A stretch of 64,000 nt of DNA from Azoarcus sp. DN11 (lineage in GTDB: Bacteria > Pseudomonadota > Gammaproteobacteria > Burkholderiales > Rhodocyclaceae), in contig NZ_CP021731.1 in the NCBI RefSeq assembly GCF_003628555.1, positions 4,464,001-4,528,000 on the forward strand, given 5' to 3'. A program made the translations under genes and the position numbers. The first letter of the stretch is position 1. Each line of letters starts with the position of its first letter. The notes beneath the pieces were generated by a model that was not told the DNA's origin, did not search any database, and saw only the letters and a program-made list of their open reading frames with translations. Positions 8,989-17,907 of this stretch are shown here, in pieces.

Positions 8989-10131
8989 ATGTTTGAGTCG
9001 ATCACCAATATCCGGTTGAGCATCACCCTGCAGCCGGTTGCCGGAAACGTCGTCTACCCGCCCACCTTCGCGCCCTCCGAGTCGGCACCGAAAGGCACGC
9101 CCGCCTCACACAACTGGCGACCCGACGGCAGCGTCGTGCTCGACACGCCGCAGTCGCAGGCGAACCGCATCGAGGACGCGATCATGCAGGCGATGCGAGC
9201 CGGAGTGCTGGCCTACCCCGATATCCGCCTCGAAATTCCGGGCGAAGGGACCATTTCGGTACTCGAACTCTCCCACCGCGCCTACGATGCCACCCTCTTC
9301 CACGGCCTCGACGCGAACGGCACCGCATTCCGCCACACCGCAGCCGGCCAGGCACTGATCAACGCGACGCCAACGAATGCCACGGCCGTGTTTGAGCATG
9401 CACCAATCCAGCTGCTGGTCGGCGCCTGGGACTCCCATGCCGGTCGAGGCGTACTCGCCGCCAAGTTCCAGCGCATTCTGACCGGTGAGATCGTGGGCCT
9501 GGATGCCAGGCCGATCCAACGCACCGCAACGAAGATTGACCCGCTCGACATCCGGCGCGATGCTGCGACGATCTATGCGCATACCGACGCGAGTATCGGC
9601 TGGACACTCGATGCGCAGCATGCGCAGCGCGACGATCGGGACAAGCCGGTTATCCGCAAGGCCTCCGAAACTGGACTCGGCAACACACCCAGCACGACCG
9701 AGCGCGGGGCAATCATCTCCTCGGCCCGCCATGACTTGGTGCTCACGGCCACCGCGGTGCGTCGCCTTCGGTTCCCCGATCCCGATACCGGCGCACTGGA
9801 CCCCGCGCGCGACCGCGCCGGGCAGGATGCCGCCCTTGCCTTTGGCCTGTACGCGATTTCGTTGTTGCTCGACTCCGGCTATAACCTGCGCAGCGGTTGC
9901 CAGCTCGTCCCGGAGGATGAGCCGCAACTCGAGCTCATCGGCCGCACCCTCAAGCAGATCGAACACGCCAGCATCGCCGAAGCGCATGGCTGGTTCACCG
10001 AAGCCATGAAGAACGCCGCAAAGCACGGCCTGTCGTGGCGTAAGGAACCGATCGTGCTCCACGCCAGTCCGGATCTCGTTGGCGTCATTGCCAAGAGCCG
10101 CGAACTGGCGGGCATCGCAACCGAAGATTGA
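8989..10131 (+). CDS. csb1: Type I-G CRISPR backbone protein Csb1 (Cas7)
   Basis: A Cas7-family subunit (GSU0053-like) that would form the crRNA-bound filament of the type I-G Cascade. The 380-residue product carries the characteristic Csb1 segment KASETGLGNTPSTTERGAI followed by ATAVRRLRFPDP. The ATG at 8989 is preferred over the in-frame ATG at 8962 because GAGGAG lies 6 bp before it. First gene of csb1-csb2-cas3-csb3. Base composition appears slightly less GC-rich than the flanking housekeeping genes, consistent with acquisition by transfer. No damage is seen. Confidence 0.88.
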   Translation: MFESITNIRLSITLQPVAGNVVYPPTFAPSESAPKGTPASHNWRPDGSVVLDTPQSQANRIEDAIMQAMRAGVLAYPDIRLEIPGEGTISVLELSHRAYDATLFHGLDANGTAFRHTAAGQALINATPTNATAVFEHAPIQLLVGAWDSHAGRGVLAAKFQRILTGEIVGLDARPIQRTATKIDPLDIRRDAATIYAHTDASIGWTLDAQHAQRDDRDKPVIRKASETGLGNTPSTTERGAIISSARHDLVLTATAVRRLRFPDPDTGALDPARDRAGQDAALAFGLYAISLLLDSGYNLRSGCQLVPEDEPQLELIGRTLKQIEHASIAEAHGWFTEAMKNAAKHGLSWRKEPIVLHASPDLVGVIAKSRELAGIATED

Positions 10132-10141
10132 TTCCGCGCCG

Positions 10142-11491
10142 ATGTTCGCAATTTCCCTCGCGTACCCGCTCGGTCGTGTCCATGCGGCGGAAGCGGGCGA
10201 GCCCCCGGCGTGGTCGCGCCTCTACTCGGCGCTCATCGCCGCCGCCTATCGCGGCAACTTGATGTCCGACGTCCGCGACGCGTTGCTGTGGCTGGAATCT
10301 GTGGGCCCTCCGGCTATCGCCGACTCTCCGTCAGCACGCGACGAGCCCAGCGCACGCTACGTCCCCGCCAACGACGACGCACGCCCACCGCGGCAGCGCC
10401 ATCGCACGGCCCGCACCTTCGAGACGGCCGTGCTGGCCGACCGTGAGTGCGATTTTCAGTACATCTGGAAAGACGCCGAGCCGAATGCGTCACTGCGCAC
10501 GAAGCTGGACGCGATCTGCGCCGCGGTTACCCACGTCGGCACGACGCATTCAATTGCGCTCGTGAGCGTTGTTGAAAATCCTCGCACGCCAGACTGGGAG
10601 CCCGCACAGGACCGTGCCGATTTGAGTCTACGCACCGTGCTTCCCGGACGTCTCGACGAGTCTGACCGAGTGTTCGCAGAGGGCCGACGCCTGCATGGTG
10701 GCGCCTGCGAAACCTGGACGGCGTATCGTGCGGTGCGTCCCCTGCGCGTGAGCGATCACGGCCGCCTGCTTGCCTTGAGTGTGCACGGCGATCTCTCCGG
10801 GGAGCACGCGATTCACCTCTCGACTGCGATCCTCGCCGCCCTTCAGGCCGAAATTCCCGATGACGAACTGGAGTCCGCCGCCCGAGGCGTACACGGCCAC
10901 GGCGCCGAGGCCGCCAACCGCCTGCGCATCCTGCCGGCACCCGATGTCGGTCACCGACATGCGAGTGGACGCATACTCGGGGTCTTCATCGACATGCCCG
11001 ATCCGGCAATGCGTCCGTCCGTGCTGAGCGCATTGAGTCGGCTGGACTCCTTGCTGCTCCCCGGAGACAAACGGATCACGTTGTCGGTACCCGCCCCAGG
11101 GCTGCCGCTTCCGCATGCACTGCAGGAACGGACGTGGATACAACCGAGCCGCGAATGGACCACGGCGCTCGCCGCTATCCTCGACCGTTTTCCGAAACGC
11201 GGTCTCGATCTCGAACAGATCGTGCGCATGAGCTGCCAACACGCCGGACTCCCACCACCGCGCGCCATACACCTGGCTCAACATGGGTTCCTGCAGGGCG
11301 TCGATCACGCCCAGCGATACACCATGCGCGACAAGCAGCGGGGGCCGCGCACGCACCTGTTGCTGCAGTTCGACGAGCCCGTCTCCCCCGCGGCACCGCT
11401 GTCACTCGGCCGCAGTCGCAATTACGGCTTGGGGCTGCTCCGCCCCCTGAATCGGCAAGAGGGAGCTCGCAATGCGACAGAACTTCCGTGA
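10142..11491 (+). CDS. csb2: Type I-G Csb2 (Cas5-Cas6 fusion)
   Basis: In type I-G systems Csb2 combines a Cas5-like N-terminal part with a Cas6-like C-terminal part, so it caps the crRNA 5' end and cuts the precursor at the repeat hairpin. The 449-residue product starts MFAISLAYPLGR, then WSRLYSALIAAAY, matching Csb2 N-termini. The end has the glycine-rich loop LSLGRSRNYGLGLLRPL typical of RAMP proteins. The ATG at 10142 is 10 bp after csb1; an in-frame ATG at 10079 would overlap csb1. It overlaps the cas3 start by 20 bp. It appears intact, so array transcripts could still be processed. Confidence 0.85.
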   Translation: MFAISLAYPLGRVHAAEAGEPPAWSRLYSALIAAAYRGNLMSDVRDALLWLESVGPPAIADSPSARDEPSARYVPANDDARPPRQRHRTARTFETAVLADRECDFQYIWKDAEPNASLRTKLDAICAAVTHVGTTHSIALVSVVENPRTPDWEPAQDRADLSLRTVLPGRLDESDRVFAEGRRLHGGACETWTAYRAVRPLRVSDHGRLLALSVHGDLSGEHAIHLSTAILAALQAEIPDDELESAARGVHGHGAEAANRLRILPAPDVGHRHASGRILGVFIDMPDPAMRPSVLSALSRLDSLLLPGDKRITLSVPAPGLPLPHALQERTWIQPSREWTTALAAILDRFPKRGLDLEQIVRMSCQHAGLPPPRAIHLAQHGFLQGVDHAQRYTMRDKQRGPRTHLLLQFDEPVSPAAPLSLGRSRNYGLGLLRPLNRQEGARNATELP

Positions 11492-12515
11492 GTTTGTCCA
11501 CGCAATTCACGGGCGAGATCCCTTCCCGTGGCAGGAGCGGGCTGCCGAGGCGCTCTGCACCGGCACTGCGATTGACGCGATCTGCGTTCCCACCGGCACG
11601 GGCAAGACCTCGATGCTCGACGCCGCCATCTTTGCGATGGCACACGGACGGGACTGGCGCCGCATCGTCTACACCGTTGATCGTCGGCTCGTTGTTGACA
11701 GCGTCAGCGCACACGCTCAACGGATCGCCGACGCGCTGGCGGGGAACGATTCACCGGCCGTGCGCGCCGTCGCTGCAGTAATCGGCAATCGGCTGCGGGT
11801 CGTGCGCCTGCGCGGTGGCGTGCCGCTCGACGACGAATGGGCGCTTCACCCCGAAGAACCCGCCATCCTCGTCAGCACCGTCGATCAGGCCGGCTCGCGT
11901 CTGCTGTTTCGCGGCTATGGCGTCTCGCCGAAGCAGGCGCCGATCCACGCAGCACTGGTCGGCCATCGCGCCCTGCATCTCGTCGACGAAGCCCATCTGT
12001 CGCGCGCCTATGTGCAAACCCTTCGGTCCTGCCGAGAACACGGTGCCGCCATTTCGCTCATCGAGATGACCGCAACGCCCTCCATCTCAACAGACGCCGT
12101 CCTAACCCTCGACGAGGCTGACCGAGCCAACCCGTTGCTTGCGCAGCGGCTGAGCGCCGTCAAACGCGCACGGCTGATCGACACGACGGGAAAGAAGCTC
12201 GCGGCAACCCTTACCGCACAGGCGATTGCGCTGCGGGCTGGCGGCGCGGCGATCGTCGGTGTCGTCGTAAATACCGTCGCACGCGCCCGCGACGTCTACA
12301 CGGCGCTTGCCAAAGAGGGCGATGCCGTCCTGCTTACCGGACGCGTGCGCCCCTATGAACGCGACCGACTGGTCGAGACACTGCTGCCGCGCATCTGCGC
12401 CGGTCGGGCCGAAAGCGCCGCCACGCCGCTTTACGTCGTCGCCACGCAGACGATCGAGGTCGGGGCCGATCTCGATTTCGACGGCTTGGTAACCGAATGC
12501 GCCTTGTATGTTTAA
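11472..12515 (+). pseudogene. cas3: cas3, N-terminal half (helicase), cut by an IS110 element
   Basis: DExD/H helicase part of the Cas3 nuclease-helicase that degrades DNA marked by Cascade. Walker A PTGTGKTS is near residue 40, the DEAH box (LVDEAHLS) near 172, motif III EMTATPS follows, and VVATQTIEVGADLDFDG precedes the break. After Glu-Cys-Ala at 12495-12503 the frame runs into the insertion element and stops at 12513-12515 after only LYV, giving a 347-residue truncated product that lacks motif VI and the nuclease. The start overlaps csb2. Joining 11472-12504 to 13691-15192 gives one open frame of 845 codons. Confidence 0.9.
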
Positions 12516-12530
12516 GCCAGACCAGTACGG

Positions 12531-13673
<1,143 letters not shown>

Positions 13674-13690
13674 CTCCAAAGACGGTTACT

Positions 13691-15192
13691 CAGTCTCTGC
13701 GCTTCGCCAGCGGTTCGGCCGACTCGACCGACTCGGCACACGCGGCTCGTCCGATGCAGCGATCGTCTTCGCGACACGCACCGATAAGGTGTACGGCCCG
13801 GCCTACGATGACGCGTGGCAGTGGCTCCAATCGCAGGCCTCGCAGGATGTGATCGATTTCGGTATCGACGCCTTCGCACAGCGCGGCACTCCACCGACAG
13901 AACCTTCGCTGCCGATCCCTCCGCTCGCGCCCAGCCATCTCGATCTGCTTTCCATCACCGGCACACTTGCGCCCCAGATCGACATCGCTCCCTGGCTCCA
14001 CGGCATCGAGCGCCCTTCGGCGGACGTCTCCATCGTCTGGCGTGCTGATCTCGACGCCGCCAGCCCCGAAGATTGGGGCGAAATCGTCGGCCTTGTACCG
14101 CCACTGACAGCGGAAGCCCTCGGCCTGCCGATTCATGTCGCACGCGCCTGGCTGCAAGGCGCCGACACCGAGGACGTAGCCGACATCGCGACCGCGTCCG
14201 AGGCCAACGCAAGCGCATCGGGAGATCGCCGCGCCCTACGCTGGGACGGTGAACAAGGCGCGCTGGTCACGGCACGCGAAATCCGCCCCGGTGACACGCT
14301 CGTCGTGCCCGCGAGCTTTGGCGGTTGTGACGAGATGGGCTGGAATCCGGCGAGTGCTGCTCCAGTGAGAGATCTCGCCGAAGGGGTTCGCGCGCAAGCC
14401 GGACGCCCGCCGCGATACCGCCTCCACCCGGCCTTGACGGACGACGCGGCACGACTTGAGGCAGCCCGTCGCTGGGCGACCCTCCTGCTCCGCGCCCGGA
14501 ACGAATCCGAGTTCGACGTCGAGGTGCTCGAAGCCGAACTCGACGCTGCAGAGGCTGAACTCCTGGCTCTGCTCGCGCCGGACGGCCCGGTCGTCCTCGA
14601 ACCTTATCCGGATGGCAAGGGGGTTGTCGCGCTCCGGATCGGCCCGGAATTCGGCCAGACCCTCAATACCGGCGTCCCCGTCGGGCTTGAAGAGCATCTC
14701 GAAGGTGTCGGACGGTGGGCGCACGAATTGGCCATGGCGCTGGGCGACGATGCCGAGCTGTTGGCTGTGGCCGGCCGCAAGCACGACGTCGGCAAGTCGG
14801 TCACCGCGTTCCAGAATCTGCTGCACGGGTCCCCAATCCATGGCCGGCCATTGGCGAAATCGGGTCTCACCGGCACCGCCGCACACGCTGCATGGCGCAA
14901 TGCGGGCCTGCCACGCGGTTTTCGACATGAGGCGGCGAGCGTCACCCTCACCCGATGCGAAGCGCCGCTCCTGCGTCATCTGATCGGCACGCATCACGGT
15001 CATGGCAGGCCGTGGTTCCCGCTATGCGACGATCCGGACATGCCCGGCAGCGATTTGGGCACGATAGACGGGGGCTGGCTCGAGCAGTTCTTTGCATTGC
15101 GTTCTGAGGTCCGGCCGTGGCGACTAGCATGGCTCGAGGCGCTATTGCGCGCCGCTGACGCGCGCCGCTCCATCGAGGAGCAGTCCGCATGA
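13691..15192 (+). pseudogene. cas3: cas3, C-terminal half (motif VI and HD nuclease)
   Basis: The cas3 frame resumes directly after the right CT core with SVSALRQRFGRLDRLG, helicase motif VI. The HD nuclease lies at the C-terminus, as usual for type I-G Cas3: AGRKHDVGKS holds the HD pair, followed by HEAASV and GTHHGHGRPW. The first possible start is GTG at 13789, already past motif VI, so any product would be an isolated HD fragment of up to 467 residues. The stop overlaps the csb3 start (ATGA), so translational coupling to csb3 may be lost along with cas3 translation. Confidence 0.88.
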
Positions 15193-16073
15193 TCGATCAC
15201 AAACTCTTTGCCCTCCGTGAATCGTCTCCGTTTCACGCACTCGTCGCGATGGGCACCTTACGCGTGGCGGTCGAAGAACTCGGCATGCAGGGCGCCACGC
15301 TGCACTGGCAGGGGGGGCACGCAACGGTACGAGCGCCGGGAAACCTGCTGGAGGAACTGGCCCGCTACGCACCCGAACGCGGCTCCATGTCGGAATACAC
15401 CGCGGTCGGCAGCACGCGCGGCATCGAACCGGCGCAGTACGTGGCGCTCGCCCAGCAGATGCCCAACTGGATGGCAGGCCTCGCGACAATTACCGTGCTC
15501 ACGCGCGACGGAACCGCCAGCGCCACGCGCTGGGACATGACGGGCGGACGTCAGCAACTACTCAAGGACGTCGGAACCCTGCTCACGCGGCGCCTGCCGC
15601 GGAAGATTGCGTGGAGCGATCGTCTGCTCGGGGCGCTCATTGACGGCAGCAGTGCCGAAGAAGGTTCCGCCTTTGGTCTCGACCCGGAAGGGTTCCGTTC
15701 GCATGCGCTGAGCGCCTTCGCGCCCTCACAGTCGAACATGGCGCAATCGACGCCACTTCAAATCGCCTCCTCGTCGGAATCCAGCACAAGGCATCCGGCC
15801 CGCGTCTGGCTTGCCGTCGAGGCATTTCCACTACACCCGGTCACGAGGTCTCCGAACGGTCGCGCACAGACGCCCGGCTGGCAGGGCGACGAATACCACT
15901 GGCTCGCATGGGACCGTCCGTTACCACTGGACGCCGTGCGCGGGCTGATCGCGGCAGTAAGTTACCCGTCTCTCGACTGGCCCTTGCGCGGGTTCCGCGA
16001 GTACGCCGCTCCGCGAGTCGCACTCGGCAAGTACGGCGCAATGAGAGCAGGACGGCGTGCGGCGCGAACCTGA
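15189..16073 (+). CDS. csb3: Type I-G protein Csb3
   Basis: A 294-residue product in the position held by csb3 in csx17-less I-G loci (csb1-csb2-cas3-csb3). The segments FHALVAMGTLRVAVE and HWLAWDRPLPLDAVRGLI fit the family as I recall it. Csb3 is thought to replace the large subunit Cas8, but its exact role is not settled. The start ATG overlaps the cas3 stop. No frameshift is seen. Identification rests more on gene order and length than on strong motifs. Confidence 0.72.
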   Translation: MIDHKLFALRESSPFHALVAMGTLRVAVEELGMQGATLHWQGGHATVRAPGNLLEELARYAPERGSMSEYTAVGSTRGIEPAQYVALAQQMPNWMAGLATITVLTRDGTASATRWDMTGGRQQLLKDVGTLLTRRLPRKIAWSDRLLGALIDGSSAEEGSAFGLDPEGFRSHALSAFAPSQSNMAQSTPLQIASSSESSTRHPARVWLAVEAFPLHPVTRSPNGRAQTPGWQGDEYHWLAWDRPLPLDAVRGLIAAVSYPSLDWPLRGFREYAAPRVALGKYGAMRAGRRAART

Positions 16074-16227
16074 AGCGACGGTGAAATGCGGTGAGGTTCG
16101 CGCTGGATTGAAATCAACCACTTACAGCCGATTTCTCGATCGGCCACGGCTTTGCGGACGCCTGGCAATGCGGGTTCCCGCTCAGGCAGGTTCTTGTGCC
16201 GAGAATTCAAGCCTTTGGAGTATCGGA
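16074..16227 (+). promoter_or_regulatory. Probable CRISPR leader
   Basis: This 154-bp gap between csb3 and the first repeat holds no gene. An AT-rich run (ATTGAAATCAACCACTTACA, about 16108-16127) stands out from the GC-rich surroundings, and CCGAT/ATCGG flanks a 6-base loop just after it. The position before the first repeat and co-orientation with the cas genes suggest a leader. Orientation is not proved because all eight repeats are identical. Confidence 0.5.
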
Positions 16228-16765
16228 GGCGTTCCCGACCTGCATGGTCGGGCTTCGTAGAAGCTTGCGGACACGAGCGCGCCATGCGCCGCCACGTTGG
16301 CGTTCCCGACCTGCATGGTCGGGCTTCGTAGAAGCAGCACTTTCGACAGCGGGACGTGCCCGGCAGAAGGGCGTTCCCGACCTGCATGGTCGGGCTTCGT
16401 AGAAGCGAGATGATCTGCTCGCCGGTCACGGGATCGACCACGGCGTTCCCGACCTGCATGGTCGGGCTTCGTAGAAGCGTCACCGTGATGCGCTTGGTGA
16501 TGCCGGCCTGATCGGCGTTCCCGACCTGCATGGTCGGGCTTCGTAGAAGCGACAGCCGCGTGATCGCCTCCGATCTGGCGTCATGGGCGTTCCCGACCTG
16601 CATGGTCGGGCTTCGTAGAAGCATGACAACCCCTGCGGTCATCTGCGTCCCCTTGGCGGCGTTCCCGACCTGCATGGTCGGGCTTCGTAGAAGCTGGTCG
16701 ATCCCGGCGAACGAAACCCTCGGCCCCGGGCGTTCCCGACCTGCATGGTCGGGCTTCGTAGAAGC
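16228..16765 (+). CRISPR. CRISPR array, 8 repeats of 37 bp and 7 spacers
   Basis: Repeats start at 16228, 16299, 16370, 16442, 16514, 16586, 16658 and 16729. All are identical, beginning GGCGTTCCCGACC and ending CTTCGTAGAAGC. Spacers are 34, 34, 35, 35, 35, 35 and 34 bp. Each repeat contains a 7-bp hairpin (CCCGACC, loop TGCAT, GGTCGGG) directly followed by a second small hairpin (CTTC, loop GTA, GAAG). The first G is shared by all copies, so a 36-bp repeat plus one conserved base cannot be excluded. No terminal repeat is degenerate. No spacer matches elsewhere in the window. Confidence 0.97.
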
Positions 16766-16960
16766 GAGAGGCTAACTGCGAAATTTTCCCGGTGACGGAT
16801 CAACCGATATGACGTGTTCGATCACGCACACCGAAACCGCGCCACGGCACGACTTCACCTTCGCCTCGGCATTGCATGCCAAGTGCCCACCGAAAGCCTG
16901 CATGATGGTACGAATCTGCCGCCCCATGATGGCATCGCAGGCGCGACTGGCGCATGTCCG
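16766..16960. other. Region between array and toxin-antitoxin pair
   Basis: This stretch holds no gene I can support. A 51-codon frame on the minus strand (16772-16927) begins with ATG and contains a Cys-rich centre (CNAEAKVKSCRG), but it has no recognisable family or ribosome-binding site. Confidence 0.4.
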
Positions 16961-17413
16961 TCAGGCGGCGATACGCCACTTCTCTTGATCCCGCTGCGCG
17001 GTCATGGACTGATCCTCGCCTTCCTGGCGGTCGGTCTCGTTCCACTGCTCGATCAATTCCGCCAGCTTCGTCGTGCCGTCCGCGTGTTCAAGATAGAGCA
17101 GGCGCAACATGCGTTCAGCGGCCACGCTCGGGCGGCGACGGCTGCGCTCCCACAGCGAAACCGTTTGCTCGTCCACGCCCAGCGCATCGGCGAGTCGCTT
17201 CTGCGCCATTCCCATCTCGACGCGCAGGAATCGGATCTCGGGGCCGGAAAGGCGTTTGCGGTAATGCACGAGATGATGCGCAACGGCACGATGCAGTCCG
17301 TCGATATCATCGATTTCGAGGCAACGGCCGACGCCCTCGACTTCCTCGAACCGGTAGCCACTCGCCAGCCAGATGCCTTTCAATCCGCAGTCCTTGTATT
17401 CCAGCATCTTCAT
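16961..17413 (-). CDS. XRE-family antitoxin-like regulator
   Basis: A 150-residue protein with an N-terminal module (MKMLEYKDCGLKGIWLASGY) of the type found in HTH antitoxins paired with DUF4258 proteins, and a C-terminal XRE helix-turn-helix (EMGMAQKRLADALGVDEQTV, about residues 84-103). It starts 4 bp inside the upstream toxin-like gene, so the two are co-translated. It probably binds the operator that lies between the shared -35 and -10 boxes. The C-terminal tail is acidic. The single N-terminal Cys means this is not a zinc-ribbon MqsA-type antitoxin. Confidence 0.75.
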   Translation of the reverse strand: MKMLEYKDCGLKGIWLASGYRFEEVEGVGRCLEIDDIDGLHRAVAHHLVHYRKRLSGPEIRFLRVEMGMAQKRLADALGVDEQTVSLWERSRRRPSVAAERMLRLLYLEHADGTTKLAELIEQWNETDRQEGEDQSMTAQRDQEKWRIAA

Positions 17414-17730
17414 TCACCCTCGAAGGCGGTAGCGACGACGACCCATGCACCGTCTGGTTTTTGCTTGAGCACAACGCCGACCGTCAATCGCATCCCGGCA
17501 CTGCGTCCGCTCACGTTGCATCGCCAGTCTCCGCGCACGTCCTGATGCAGCGGCTCGGACACGGTCCCGGTACGCAGCACCTGAATAATCTGACGCCGGC
17601 CGATCTTTCGCTGCTGCATCCGTTCTTCGGCGTGCAGCGAGAACAGCAGGCGGCGGCGCCCTTCCGCGGCCTCCTGCATCCATTGTCGAGCCTGGTGCTC
17701 GGAGGGCGGAAACGATTCAATCGGCGTCAT
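17410..17730 (-). CDS. DUF4258-type toxin candidate
   Basis: A 106-residue basic protein containing the DUF4258 pattern SLHAEERMQQRKIGRRQIIQVL, followed by a beta-rich half ending KQKPDGAWVVVATAFEGE. DUF4258 proteins resemble small RNase-like or ribosome-targeting toxins and are usually paired with an HTH antitoxin, as here. The predicted transcription start falls within a few bases of the ATG and no Shine-Dalgarno sequence is present, so the mRNA may be leaderless. Toxicity is inferred from context only. Confidence 0.7.
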   Translation of the reverse strand: MTPIESFPPSEHQARQWMQEAAEGRRRLLFSLHAEERMQQRKIGRRQIIQVLRTGTVSEPLHQDVRGDWRCNVSGRSAGMRLTVGVVLKQKPDGAWVVVATAFEGE

Positions 17731-17739
17731 ACACCGTAC

Positions 17740-17767
17740 ATTGTATTGGTTAATCGACCAAATTCAA
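17740..17767 (-). promoter_or_regulatory. Toxin-antitoxin promoter with embedded operator
   Basis: Read on the minus strand: TTGAAT (17767-17762), then a 16-bp spacer TTGGTCGATTAACCAA (17761-17746), then TACAAT (17745-17740). The spacer is itself an inverted repeat (TTGGT, 6 bp, ACCAA), so a bound HTH dimer would sit exactly between the two promoter boxes. This fits autorepression by the antitoxin. Confidence 0.75.
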
Positions 17768-17907
17768 GATTGCTTCATGCACTGCGCAGCTGCACCACAT
17801 TGGCGGGCGCAGTCACCTTCCGCGCCTCGATGCCGACGTATGACGTTAAGCAAATCCCGCCCTCGCCGCATTCGGCATAATGTCCGGATGTGTACGAGAG
17901 GCGGATC

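Noticed and set aside
15962..16675. 237-codon minus-strand frame running through the CRISPR array
   Set aside because: It repeats the translated CRISPR repeat (RSPTMQVGNA) because the unit length is often 72 bp; not a gene.
16772..16927. 51-codon minus-strand frame between array and antitoxin gene
   Set aside because: No family, no ribosome-binding site; could be a remnant but cannot be supported.
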